NCBI GenBank assembly: GCA_013373265.1 | Contig: JABXIC010000055.1 | Location: 1-40,595 of the forward strand | Direction: 5' to 3' | DNA: 40,595 bases | Source of the DNA: Methylocystaceae bacterium | GTDB lineage: Bacteria > Pseudomonadota > Alphaproteobacteria > Rhodospirillales > Terasakiellaceae | Part shown: piece after piece, positions 1-7,633 of the stretch | Layout of the letters: each line of letters begins with the position of its first letter | Position numbering within the stretch: the stretch's first letter is position 1 | Program-made: the position numbers and the translations under genes | The notes under the pieces: generated by a model | The model's database searches: none | What the model was told of the DNA's origin: nothing | The model's input: only the letters and a program-made list of their open reading frames with translations

Positions 1-266
1 CTGGCGGCATTGGGCTCGATCACGATCATCGCCAGCACGCGTGTTCGCAGTTCTGCCTTGTGTTTCTTCATCCACAGTGCGGTGCGCTTTTTTTCTTCTT
101 GATTGTGCTCGTGATCTTCACTCGGCGCGTTATCGGTCAAGATCACGAATGGCTCACCGCGTTCCAGATTTGCCTCAAACGCCTTAAAGTCCTCGCCGTG
201 ATTGTGACCGGGCGCTTCGTCATAATTCATCCAGACGAGCGGAAAATTCGTATTGTCTAAAGGCAT
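1..266 (-). CDS. Hypothetical protein, C-terminus cut off by the window edge (host)
   Basis: The reverse strand reads open from an ATG at 266 to the first base of the window, giving about 88 residues that start MPLDNTNFPLVWMNYDEAPG. The protein is hydrophilic and rich in His, Glu and Lys, with no membrane segment or catalytic motif that I recognise. It resembles small conserved hypothetical proteins of proteobacteria but I cannot give a function. It lies about 30 bases downstream of the membrane-protein gene on the same strand and is probably co-transcribed with it. It sits outside the prophage ends, so it is host chromosome. The opposite-strand reading frame here has no ribosome binding site and is treated as a shadow. 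Confidence 0.7.
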   Translation of the reverse strand, partial: MPLDNTNFPLVWMNYDEAPGHNHGEDFKAFEANLERGEPFVILTDNAPSEDHEHNQEEKKRTALWMKKHKAELRTRVLAMIVIEPNAA

Positions 267-295
267 GTATCGTGTCCTTGCAGGGATAGATTTTT

Positions 296-694
296 TTAAT
301 TAGAGCGGATATGCCGCCATGACAGGATCAGCGCGATCACGCCCGGAAGTGTGACTGCCAACAGTTCCAGGCCAATGAGATGGCCGCCGTCGCGCAAACC
401 ATCCGATACGCCGGCAAACGTGCTCATGATGAAAAGGAAACTGCCGAGGACAAGCATGGCCCAGTCGGTTGTGCGTGTTCCAGCAAGCGCCAGCAACGGT
501 GGGACGACCCAGGCGCCGTAAAAGATAGATACGCCCCATAACGCAGCAGAACCGAACGTAATGGCTTGCATCGTCCCACCGCTACTGACGTAAGCATTCA
601 GATAAGAAAAACATTGGATGGTGACGAAGATTGCGGCACCGACCGCGGGGACAAGCCATGCGAGTGCAAGCTTAACTGGATTATTGTCGATCAT
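296..694 (-). CDS. Small membrane protein, four predicted helices (host)
   Basis: A 132-residue protein with four hydrophobic stretches, at about residues 8-30, 42-65, 78-97 and 105-125, so probably an inner-membrane protein. I chose the ATG at 692-694, although the frame opens a little further upstream at a TTG. The sequence GAGAGGAG lies 5 to 6 bases before the ATG and overlaps the TTG, so it must be the ribosome binding site. No family is recognised with confidence. It is divergently oriented from the AraC-type regulator at 859, which suggests that the regulator may control it. Confidence 0.75.
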   Translation of the reverse strand: MIDNNPVKLALAWLVPAVGAAIFVTIQCFSYLNAYVSSGGTMQAITFGSAALWGVSIFYGAWVVPPLLALAGTRTTDWAMLVLGSFLFIMSTFAGVSDGLRDGGHLIGLELLAVTLPGVIALILSWRHIRSN

Positions 695-858
695 CAAAAC
701 TCCTCTCAATATTTATTAGATAGGGCAGTTGAACACTATCCCTGTCGAAAAGAAGTGCGATCATGATCGCTACATATCCCTTCTACTTGAAAATAATACG
801 TCACTCAGTGAATGACGTCATTGCGCAATCCTGCCATTATATGTTTTAATTCAGCCAA
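695..858. promoter_or_regulatory. Divergent regulatory region with palindromes
   Basis: The 164 bases between the divergent membrane-protein and AraC genes hold a perfect 14-bp palindrome, GCGATCATGATCGC (757-770), and a 12-bp palindrome, AATGACGTCATT (811-822). Half of the second is repeated inverted at 798-803 (ACGTCA). These are plausible operator sites for the adjacent regulator or another dimeric regulator. Function is inferred from symmetry and position only. Confidence 0.4.
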
Positions 859-1680
859 ATGAAAAATGTCGAGGCTTTGATGTATGTAGACGTCCGTGAC
901 GATTGGCTTTCCTATTTCGATGAAGTTCCGCGCGCTCTCGTCGCGGCCAACGCCGTGGCCAGTCTTGAAACCCTCGAGCAATCGCCACGGCACCAGCATG
1001 AAAAAGCGCAACTGCTTTTCACGGTCCGTGGCGTCTTCAACTGTGAAGTTGAAGACGCTGTCTGGATCGTGCCGCCGCAATGCGCTGTCTGGATTCCCGG
1101 CGGGCTCCCTCATACCGTTTTCGGCTCAGGCGAGGTGGAATGTATCTCTCTCTTCATCGAACCGCCTGAGTCTCCGAGCCTGCCGAACGAATGCTGCACG
1201 ATCACGGTATCGAGTTTTTTTCGTCATTTACTGATGCGGGCAAATGAGCTTCCGGAGCTCTATGACGTCGATGGTCCGGATGGCCGAATTGTGTCTGTTA
1301 TCTTCGATGAGCTGGCTGTAGCACCGCTCGAAGACCTCCGTCTTCCCATCCCCAGTGATCCGCGCCTGAAGAAGCTCACCGACCTATTAATCGCAGCGCC
1401 TGCGGATCGTGCGAGCGTCGCGGAGTGGGCCTCCCGCATCGCACTCAGCGAGCGTAGCTTGAGCCGTATTTTGATAAAAGAAGTGGGCATGAGTTTCGGC
1501 CGTTGGCGTCGGCAGTTACATGTTATCCTCGCCTTGCGATATCTGAGCGCTGGCCAGACAGTCCAGGCCGTCGCGATAGATCTCGGCTATGAAAGTGCCA
1601 GCAGTTTCGTGACCATGTTTAGAAAGATGGTCGGCAAACCACCGACCCGGTATCTTCTAGGCTCAAGACTCATTAATTAA
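859..1680 (+). CDS. AraC-family transcriptional regulator with cupin sensor domain (host)
   Basis: A protein of 273 residues. The N-terminal half has a cupin-like pattern (RHQHEKAQLLFTVRG, then PPQCAVWIPGGLPH), as in AraC regulators that bind a small ligand. The C-terminal 100 residues carry two helix-turn-helix motifs: VAEWASRIALSERSLSRIL, and VQAVAIDLGYESASSFVTMF followed by PTRYL, the usual AraC signature end. Two in-frame ATGs compete: 859, and 880, which has GAGG five bases upstream. The latter may be the true start, giving 266 residues. The gene is divergent from the membrane-protein unit and is probably its regulator. It is the last host gene before the prophage left end. Confidence 0.88.
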   Translation: MKNVEALMYVDVRDDWLSYFDEVPRALVAANAVASLETLEQSPRHQHEKAQLLFTVRGVFNCEVEDAVWIVPPQCAVWIPGGLPHTVFGSGEVECISLFIEPPESPSLPNECCTITVSSFFRHLLMRANELPELYDVDGPDGRIVSVIFDELAVAPLEDLRLPIPSDPRLKKLTDLLIAAPADRASVAEWASRIALSERSLSRILIKEVGMSFGRWRRQLHVILALRYLSAGQTVQAVAIDLGYESASSFVTMFRKMVGKPPTRYLLGSRLIN

Positions 1681-1985
1681 AATAGAAGATAAACGATGCC
1701 GCGATGTTGTCGAGAAAAACGTGTAAAGCGTAGTTACATGCCATGCCTAATTCACTAACTCCTCGCTGGCATCAATTATGGGAGAGGAGCAACCTGTAGG
1801 GGGGTGTTTCATTCTGCACAGACGGGAAAAGGGGAAAATGACCGCCAGAACGGCTGTATCAAAGGAATAGAGGTCTAACGCCCACCAAAAGCGGTTTTGC
1901 ACAAAAGTGGTTTTTTATGAGGCTTTTTTGGGTTTCTTTTTGCACAGAATGGAATGAAAACGAGATCAAAATGCGACATAATAGA
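1681..1985. other. Prophage left end with transposase-type binding sites L1-L3
   Basis: There is no gene in these 305 bases. Three copies of a TTYTGCACA motif lie in the same orientation: TGCACA at 1815-1820, 1898-1903 and 1941-1946. Two inverted copies sit at the other end of the element. This arrangement matches the clustered MuA-type binding sites at the left end of transposable phages. The phage end is probably near 1805, where TGTTTC follows a run of six Gs about 10 bases outside L1. No target duplication could be confirmed, so the precise base is uncertain. The first 100 bases or so are host sequence. Confidence 0.6.
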
Positions 1986-2489
1986 TCAAGACTGTGGTGT
2001 GCGTTCTGCTTCGCGCAGTTGTTCATCTAAAATAAAGCGGGTAGCCGGCAAGCTGCAAATCTCTCTACCTTCGTCTTTTCTGGCATAGATTCCACTAAGC
2101 ATTCCAACACCTGCATAGAAATAGAGTGTATGTCCGGCTGCATCTGAAAGCCCCACTTGTGGCTTGTCTTTAATCTTCGGTTTAAATTCTACATAGGATG
2201 ACCAGCCGTAACGATTTTTAGCCCAATCAAGAACGTTTGCCCCCTGGGAATATGAGACCTTCATATTTTCAATAGAACTTGTGTACATCAATAACTTCTT
2301 ACATCCATTAGATATTAAGTAGTTAAGAGTTTTGAGAATGATTTTACGTTCTTCCTCACTCAAGTGTTCTTCAAAAATAATTTTTTGATTGAGAGAAGCG
2401 ATTGTCTTGCCTCGTTCCTCTTCAGGTGTATTTCGAAAGCCAAACCACCAAATAGCTAAGATCAATGGAACCCCAATCAAATACTTCAT
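1986..2489 (-). CDS. Membrane-anchored hypothetical protein, left-end moron candidate
   Basis: A protein of 167 residues. It begins with a hydrophobic signal or anchor segment (MKYLIGVPLILAIWWFGF), after which the chain is soluble and probably periplasmic, with no lipobox. No family is recognised. GAGAG lies a few bases upstream of the ATG. The gene lies between the left-end binding sites and the repressor and reads away from the lytic genes, so it would be expressed in the lysogen from the repressor side. Its A+T content is higher than that of the structural genes. This fits a lysogenic-conversion gene, but the role is inference. Confidence 0.65.
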   Translation of the reverse strand: MKYLIGVPLILAIWWFGFRNTPEEERGKTIASLNQKIIFEEHLSEEERKIILKTLNYLISNGCKKLLMYTSSIENMKVSYSQGANVLDWAKNRYGWSSYVEFKPKIKDKPQVGLSDAAGHTLYFYAGVGMLSGIYARKDEGREICSLPATRFILDEQLREAERTPQS

Positions 2490-2579
2490 TTTTCTCTCAT
2501 CACTATTATTAACGCTTCATAAACGAATACATATTAAAAAGAGTAATGCATTTAATCGAAGCACTCAAAAGAAAATTAT

Positions 2580-2750
2580 TCACTTAGCCCCTTGTCCACT
2601 ATGGACATTGGAGTCAGATTTTTTTTGAGTTGCGGTGACGAGGTTGATGGTGATTCCACCATGTATGACAATGCCACCTTCTCCGGTTTGCGTTGAACGG
2701 TTATCGTTTGCACCTAAAGCTTTTCTCAAACTAGATATGTAATCACTCAC
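2580..2750 (-). CDS. Small hypothetical protein coupled to the repressor
   Basis: A protein of 56 residues starting MSDYISSLRKALGANDN. The start is a GTG (2748-2750) preceded by AAAGGAGG at the right distance. An upstream GTG in the same frame overlaps this ribosome site and is not credible as a start. The gene begins 15 bases after the repressor stop and is probably translated from the repressor mRNA. It has no recognisable domain or membrane segment. It could be an accessory immunity factor, but nothing in the sequence proves that. Confidence 0.55.
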   Translation of the reverse strand: MSDYISSLRKALGANDNRSTQTGEGGIVIHGGITINLVTATQKKSDSNVHSGQGAK

Positions 2751-2764
2751 GTTTATTCCTCCTT

Positions 2765-3250
2765 TCACATAGCCGCTTTCATAGCGTGTTTCATGGCTAT
2801 TTTGTCAACCTTTTCGTCTTTTTCTCGGCACTCTAAAACGTAGCCATAATAGGCCATTACCGCTTTAGCAAAGTTATGATTGGCAAGAATTAATCTCCGT
2901 TCCTGCTCTATTTCTCTGACAAACTCCACAGCTTCTTCAATAAGAGATGCATCTAATGAGCCTCCTGGCACAATAGTGTTTCGTTTAGTACTGCTATGCC
3001 CTCTCATTGGCCCCTCACCCAGTGCTAACCAGGCAAAGTTCACGTCCAACGCCTCAGAAATTGCGATTAAATGATCTCTAGCGGGCTCTGTTTCACCTTT
3101 TGCCCATTTCCACATTGTTGATGCGGCAATTCCTAGCTCTTTATGTAGACGAGGGACTGTTCCACGTTCTTCAAACAACGAGCTTAATCGTTCCGCGAAC
3201 GCTTTACCCTTATAGCTGTCAACTGTAAAGTCGATACTCTTCTTAGCCAT
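2765..3250 (-). CDS. Phage repressor with N-terminal helix-turn-helix (immunity)
   Basis: A protein of 161 residues. Residues about 17-80 form an XRE/CI-type helix-turn-helix (FAERLSSLFEERGTVPRLHKE, then ASTMWKWAKGETEP and LIAISEALDVNFAWLALGEG). The FAWL..GEGPM ending of the domain is typical of phage CI-like repressors. The C-terminal half is a charged helical segment and lacks the Ser-Lys pair of S24 self-cleaving repressors, so induction by RecA-driven autocleavage is not expected. The gene is divergent from ner across a region with three TAAAGTG motifs, the usual immunity switch layout of transposable phages. It probably blocks the early promoter. Confidence 0.82.
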   Translation of the reverse strand: MAKKSIDFTVDSYKGKAFAERLSSLFEERGTVPRLHKELGIAASTMWKWAKGETEPARDHLIAISEALDVNFAWLALGEGPMRGHSSTKRNTIVPGGSLDASLIEEAVEFVREIEQERRLILANHNFAKAVMAYYGYVLECREKDEKVDKIAMKHAMKAAM

Positions 3251-3444
3251 TCACTTTACACTTACAATAAAGTGTTGAAATCACTAGATAAAATGTAAAT
3301 ACGCGTAACTTTCGCTATTGTATGAGCGTAAAGTGACTTTTTTGTATTGCTTTTCGTACACATTTTGCTATTGTTCATTCAACAAGTTGAATTTGAACAC
3401 CCCGAAAAAAGCCGATCTGACCATCGACTTAATTAGGAGAACAC
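3251..3444. promoter_or_regulatory. Immunity switch: divergent promoters and operator-like repeats
   Basis: This region lies between the repressor and ner. The heptamer TAAAGTG occurs three times: inverted at 3252-3258, and direct at 3268-3274 and 3329-3335. The first pair forms an inverted repeat with a 9-base spacer. A 12-base direct repeat, TTTYGCTATTGT, occurs at 3310-3321 and 3363-3374, and each copy contains a TATTGT that can serve as a -10 box. For the second, TTGCTT at 3347-3352 is a possible -35 box with a 16-base spacer. The heptamers are candidate binding sites for the repressor or Ner. Confidence 0.5.
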
Positions 3445-3750
3445 ATGACCCGCCAAGCCTCAAAAGGTCTTCACAAAGCAGACATTAAGGCCGCAATCCA
3501 TAAGCGCGGCTGGACCTTAATAGGGCTCTCTTTGCATTGGGGGCTGGACAGATCAGCAATCTCTACTGCCCTCAATCGCTCTTGGACGGATGTAGAAGCA
3601 AAGATTGCAGAGTTCCTCAAAATGAAACCACAAGCAATCTGGCCTGAACGTTACGACCAAGACGGCAACCCTTTGAAGAGTAAGCGTGTCATGGGAAAGA
3701 ATAGCAGAAAAGAAACTGCGCACAACGACCAATTTGATAAGGCTGCATGA
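3445..3750 (+). CDS. ner: Ner-like DNA-binding protein, early regulator
   Basis: A protein of 101 residues that matches the Ner/Nlp family over its first 70 residues: HKADIKAAIHKRGWTLIGLS, then GLDRSAISTALNR and the diagnostic end KPQAIWPERYDQDGNP. In Mu the equivalent is KPEVIWPSRY. Ner proteins turn down the repressor and early promoters during lytic growth. AGGAG stands 6 bases before the ATG. The 30-residue tail after IWPERY is basic and polar and longer than in Mu Ner. The gene is first on the plus strand, directly opposite the repressor, which is the expected place. Confidence 0.9.
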   Translation: MTRQASKGLHKADIKAAIHKRGWTLIGLSLHWGLDRSAISTALNRSWTDVEAKIAEFLKMKPQAIWPERYDQDGNPLKSKRVMGKNSRKETAHNDQFDKAA

Positions 3751-4008
3751 ACAATGGAGATGTGTTCATTTCATCAACCAGCCGCGAACATCAACACCGC
3801 ATTCGTTGTTCTGAGAAATGGTCTCACCCTTCTTAGTTACGGCGACCGACAAGCTGATGTGAATAGCCTTCCCTGTTCATCCCCGAGCGTCAGCTTGTCA
3901 CCAATTTGCCTCTCTCCTCTCCCTGTATCCCAGTCGAGGAGACCAACTGGCCGGACGGCACAGTGCACAAAAGTGTCGTCCGGTCCTTTTTCCGAAAGGA
4001 CTAGTAAA
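3751..4008 (+). promoter_or_regulatory. Structured leader of the early operon
   Basis: There is no credible gene in these 258 bases. The frame is open upstream of the next gene, but the implied peptide is rich in Ser and Pro and has no ribosome site. The leader holds a long inverted repeat, GACAAGCTGA (3848-3857) with TCAGCTTGTC (3890-3899), followed by the terminator-like hairpin listed separately. The transcript could therefore be controlled by premature termination. Confidence 0.45.
3951..3992 (+). terminator. Terminator-like hairpin (possible attenuator) in the early leader
   Basis: CCGGACGGCAC (3951-3961) pairs with GTGTCGTCCGG (3973-3983), with one G-U-type mismatch, and is followed by TCCTTTTTC. 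This has the form of a rho-independent terminator placed between ner and the early operon. The loop contains TGCACAAAAGTG, identical to 12 bases of the left-end site L2. Confidence 0.55.
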
Positions 4009-4506
4009 ATGGCTACAAAAAAAACAAGCCGCACACAATTTGACCCTGCCCAAGCAGACCTCTTTGACACCATAGCTAAGGATGCCGGTGTTACTGAATT
4101 GATTGAAGTTCCTGAACTACCAGAAGCGAAAAGTATCGACCTAAAAGTCGCTACTGCTGAATGGCTAACAGCCTCCATCAAAAATAGCGGTAAAACCCGT
4201 GAATATATCTCTGAAGTCCTAACAGGCTGGACAGGCATTGAAGTGTCAAAAGACACGATAGATATGTGGACCAAGAAAAGCCACCCCACAAGCATGCCAG
4301 CACACTTCTTGCCGCCTATGACCATAATTCTAGGCGCAAACTTCCTTGATTGGTTTGCTCAGAAAGCCGGATGCCGGGTCGCTGGTACCGAGCAACTTGC
4401 CATGGCTCAAATCGGACAAATGATCGTTATTAAACAGCATGCGGATGCTCAAATCCAACGCGCCATAAAAGAGCTCCCCCTGATTGGTTACGGAGGTGAA
4501 GCATGA
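4009..4506 (+). CDS. Early hypothetical protein, possible DNA-binding
   Basis: A protein of 165 residues starting MATKKTSRTQFDPAQADLFD. The ATG at 4009 has AAGGA eight bases upstream. Upstream in-frame codons run through the leader hairpins and are unlikely to be translated. The centre (residues about 45-115: TAEWLTASIKNSGKTREYIS, EVSKDTIDMWTKKS, then a hydrophobic helix) has the look of a helix-turn-helix regulator related to phage CII-like or CP76-like proteins, but the match is weak. It overlaps the ParB-like gene by ATGA, so the two are translationally coupled. Confidence 0.6.
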   Translation: MATKKTSRTQFDPAQADLFDTIAKDAGVTELIEVPELPEAKSIDLKVATAEWLTASIKNSGKTREYISEVLTGWTGIEVSKDTIDMWTKKSHPTSMPAHFLPPMTIILGANFLDWFAQKAGCRVAGTEQLAMAQIGQMIVIKQHADAQIQRAIKELPLIGYGGEA

Positions 4507-5375
4507 TTACGCGCTTTCTCCCCTTAAGCTCAATTATCGTTGAGGATCGCCTCCGCGATAGTGATGAGGAAGAGGTCAAAAAACTGAGCCTCTCCATCAA
4601 GGAAATTGGACAACAGACCCCCATTATCATTCGCCCATATCGTAAAGTTAATCCCAAGGATAAAACAAAGTGGTTGCCCGTTACATTTGATGGGCTTCAG
4701 CGTTGGATTTTGATTGCTGGTTTACACAGATTTGAAGCGATCGACCTATTAGGTCTGGAAGGCATTCATTGCATCATCAAAGACCCGACATCGCCGCTTG
4801 AAGCACGACTTCTTGAGATTGATGAAAATGTCTATCGTCATGAACTTAATGCCTGGGACTTGGCTGTCTTTCTTCGGGAACGTAAAGCGATCTATGAAGA
4901 GCTATATCCACAGTCGAAACGGGGCGGTGATCAAAAATCAAAAGCAGCCAATGACCAAAACGCGGCACCCGCGTTTTCGAAATCTGCGGAAGAATTGACA
5001 GGTTTGAAGCAACGCACCATTCAAGAATCTTTGCGGATTAGCGAAGGGATCGCACCGGAACTGGAAGCCCGTATCAAAGGCACATGGCTGTCCAAAAAGA
5101 AAGGTGAATTGTTGCACCTTGCCGGATGCGATCATGAAACACAGGCTAGAATTCTGGACATGATGCTGCGGGAAGAAAAACCGATCACAAAGGTTAACCT
5201 TTGCAAGCGCGAACTCGACGGTAAAACCGTAAAGAAAGAGCCACAGGCAAACCGCAGCCGTAAAAAGTTGTTTGCCGCCTGGGACGCTGCTGACAAGGCT
5301 TTGAGATCTGAATTTCTCCAGCACTTAGCTGATACTGGCTACGTCTTACCAGCTTCCAATAAGGAGGCAGCGTGA
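4503..5375 (+). CDS. ParB/Srx-fold nuclease-like DNA-binding protein
   Basis: A protein of 290 residues. The N-terminal 110 residues form a ParB-N (sulfiredoxin-like) domain: the LPLSSIIVEDRLRD opening, KKLSLSIKEIGQQTPIIIRP, and the nucleotide-binding motif AGLHRFEAIDLLG, followed by a conserved ENVYRHELNAWDLAVFLRER. The middle (160-215) resembles the ParB helix-turn-helix (TGLKQRTIQESLRISEGIAP). The tail is basic. Such proteins often precede the transposase in B3-like transposable phages. They may bind DNA ends or act as a CTP-dependent clamp, but no specific role is known to me. GGAGGT precedes the ATG. Confidence 0.82.
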   Translation: MITRFLPLSSIIVEDRLRDSDEEEVKKLSLSIKEIGQQTPIIIRPYRKVNPKDKTKWLPVTFDGLQRWILIAGLHRFEAIDLLGLEGIHCIIKDPTSPLEARLLEIDENVYRHELNAWDLAVFLRERKAIYEELYPQSKRGGDQKSKAANDQNAAPAFSKSAEELTGLKQRTIQESLRISEGIAPELEARIKGTWLSKKKGELLHLAGCDHETQARILDMMLREEKPITKVNLCKRELDGKTVKKEPQANRSRKKLFAAWDAADKALRSEFLQHLADTGYVLPASNKEAA

Positions 5376-7615
5376 TGTCGCATCCTTTCTATTCAGCCCA
5401 AGAATTTGCAGAAATGGAATTACCTAAGTTTCCAACGACTAAGGCTGGTATTCTCAATCATGCAAAGGCAAACGGTTGGATCGTTCAGGATAGATATAAC
5501 CGTTGGCAGGGAACAAACGATAAAATAGGAAACCCCCTTTCACGAAAACGCATGGCACAAGGCGGTGGCTGGGAGTTTCATTTCAGCCTGCTTCCTCAGG
5601 CACCTTTTGAGCATATCAACGACCTGCTGACCAAATCTAAAATCGAAAGTGGTGAAATTGCTCAAGCTGTTGATGTGGCCTTTAAAGAAATCCAAGGCGA
5701 TGCTTCTCATCTAAATAAATGGCAACGTGACGCTGTTGAGGCACGAGCTGCAATCCTCGGCTGGATCGAAGAAGAGATGCAACTTACCAGTAAGGAAGCT
5801 GTCCTTGATGATTTTGTGCGCCGCTGTAAAGCTGGATCACACCCAGACTGGATGCAACGCCTTATCGTCAAAGCAAATGCAAAATCAGGTAATCAAACCG
5901 GAAAACCTAAGGTCACAGTATCAAAACGCACCCTTAAGAACTGGTTTGCAGACAAAACAAAGCTAGGCATTGAAGGCCTTGCCCCTTCTGTTTCACGCGA
6001 GACCTGTTTCGATATCCCCAGCTGGGCGCCGGTATTCCTCGACCAATACCGCCGCCCCAACAAGCCATCTCTGACGGCAGTCATGGAGAAGTTACCCGAC
6101 TTCTTGCCAGATGGGATGGCTTGCCCTTCTTACGATCAAGCCAGACGTTTCCTTCAAAAACTATCGCCAATCACGTTGAATAATGGACGCATGGGACCTC
6201 AAGCGTTGAAATCAATGAAAGCCTTCACCCGCCGTGGCACTGAAGAACTCTGGCCCACAGCGATTTACAGTGCCGATGGTCACACGTTTAAAGCCACGGT
6301 GGCACATCCCCATCATGGGCGCCCTTTCCGCCCTGAGATCACAGCCGTCATTGATATCTACACACGCTATGTTGTTGGTTGGTCTATTGGATTGGCTGAG
6401 GATAGCATCGGTGTACTAGAAGCCTTGTCTCAATCCATCATAGATCGTCCAGACGGTCGCCATCGTGGAATCCCCGCAATCTGGTACACCGACAACGGCT
6501 CTGGCTTCAGAGCAAAACTATTCGAAAATGAAGCAACCGGCTTCTATGACCGTTGGGGCATTACACCGAAGAATTCACTACCTTATAACTCTCAAGCGCG
6601 GGGCGTGATTGAACGTTTGAACAGAACGCTCTGGCACCCCTTAGCAAAAACTTTCCCGACCTACGTAGGGAAAGACGCTGATAAAGAAGCTACACGCCAC
6701 CTTAAACGCATCACCGATAAAGAACTTCGCGCGGGTAATAAAGCCCCCTTTGAGATAAGTTGGGAAGAATTCATGGCATGTGTCCAAGACACAGTTGATG
6801 CCTACAACAACAAACCACATTCATCCTTACCCCGGATGCGTGATCCAGAGACAAAGAAATATCGTCACCTTTCCCCCTTTGAACATTGGCAAAATTGGCT
6901 AAAAGAAGGCAATGCCGTCTTGACTATCCCGCAAGATGAAGCCGCCGATCTGGTTCGTCCATATGAGCGCCGTGCCATTCGTCGTGGTGAAGTTCGCATC
7001 CTTAACAACACCTATTTCAGCTTTGACCTGGAACATCTCCACGGCGAAGAGGCCTTGGTTGGTTTTGACATCCATGATGCCTCAAAAGTTTGGGTGCGTG
7101 ACTTCGATATGCGCCTTCTGGCCGTTGCTGAACTGGATGGCAATAAGCAACAATACATGCCGAACAGCACACTTCGCGAAGCCCTTAGTTTTCAAGAAAA
7201 GAAACTGCAAGATCGTACCAAAGGCCGCTTGAACTTGGTTGAAAAGAAACGTGAAGAGATTTTAGAAGAAGCTGCTGGCACCCCGTTAGAGATCAAATAT
7301 CAGGTGATGGAACAAGCGCCTGCTCTAACGCAATATGATCACCAGATCGCGGATGAGGCTTTTGCAAAACTTGAAAAACGCAACGAGCCGAAAGCCGAGC
7401 GCGAAATCATCCCAGGCAAACGACCAATTTTCAGCAACGAAGTGCAACTGGCCAGATGGCTGATCCAAAACCCGGATCAAGTCACTGAAAAAGATGCACG
7501 TTTGTTTAAGGAAAAGCTGCGCGGAAAACATTTCCGCCAGTTGTTGGAATTCGAGGACGTCCCGCCAGACCTCCTCGAAACCATCATCGCCAAAACGGCG
7601 GTGTCAAACACTTAA
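5375..7615 (+). CDS. A: MuA-type DDE transposase
   Basis: A protein of 746 residues, the transposase that cuts and joins the phage ends. Residues about 5-75 are the Mu-type winged helix (SAQEFAEMELPKFPTTKAGI, RWQGTNDKIGNPLSRK, GWEFHF). They are followed by the helical end-binding domains. The RNase H-fold core carries D301 (YSADGHTF), D373 (YTDNGSGF) and E413 (GVIERLNRTLW), so the catalytic triad is intact. Residues about 530-600 form the Mu-transposase C-terminal beta barrel. The last 80 residues should contact the B ATPase. AAGGAGG stands 7 bases before the ATG at 5375. A GTG three bases earlier is less likely. It overlaps the ParB-like gene by one base. Confidence 0.96.
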   Translation: MSHPFYSAQEFAEMELPKFPTTKAGILNHAKANGWIVQDRYNRWQGTNDKIGNPLSRKRMAQGGGWEFHFSLLPQAPFEHINDLLTKSKIESGEIAQAVDVAFKEIQGDASHLNKWQRDAVEARAAILGWIEEEMQLTSKEAVLDDFVRRCKAGSHPDWMQRLIVKANAKSGNQTGKPKVTVSKRTLKNWFADKTKLGIEGLAPSVSRETCFDIPSWAPVFLDQYRRPNKPSLTAVMEKLPDFLPDGMACPSYDQARRFLQKLSPITLNNGRMGPQALKSMKAFTRRGTEELWPTAIYSADGHTFKATVAHPHHGRPFRPEITAVIDIYTRYVVGWSIGLAEDSIGVLEALSQSIIDRPDGRHRGIPAIWYTDNGSGFRAKLFENEATGFYDRWGITPKNSLPYNSQARGVIERLNRTLWHPLAKTFPTYVGKDADKEATRHLKRITDKELRAGNKAPFEISWEEFMACVQDTVDAYNNKPHSSLPRMRDPETKKYRHLSPFEHWQNWLKEGNAVLTIPQDEAADLVRPYERRAIRRGEVRILNNTYFSFDLEHLHGEEALVGFDIHDASKVWVRDFDMRLLAVAELDGNKQQYMPNSTLREALSFQEKKLQDRTKGRLNLVEKKREEILEEAAGTPLEIKYQVMEQAPALTQYDHQIADEAFAKLEKRNEPKAEREIIPGKRPIFSNEVQLARWLIQNPDQVTEKDARLFKEKLRGKHFRQLLEFEDVPPDLLETIIAKTAVSNT

Positions 7616-7633
7616 TGAGAGGAAATAATATCA

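Noticed and set aside
60-260. Plus-strand frame at the left edge
   Set aside because: It is antisense to the truncated reverse-strand gene, which has better composition and extends to the window edge.
3754-4008. N-terminal extension of the gene at 4009
   Set aside because: The frame is open, but it crosses two strong hairpins, has no ribosome site and has low-complexity Ser/Pro content.
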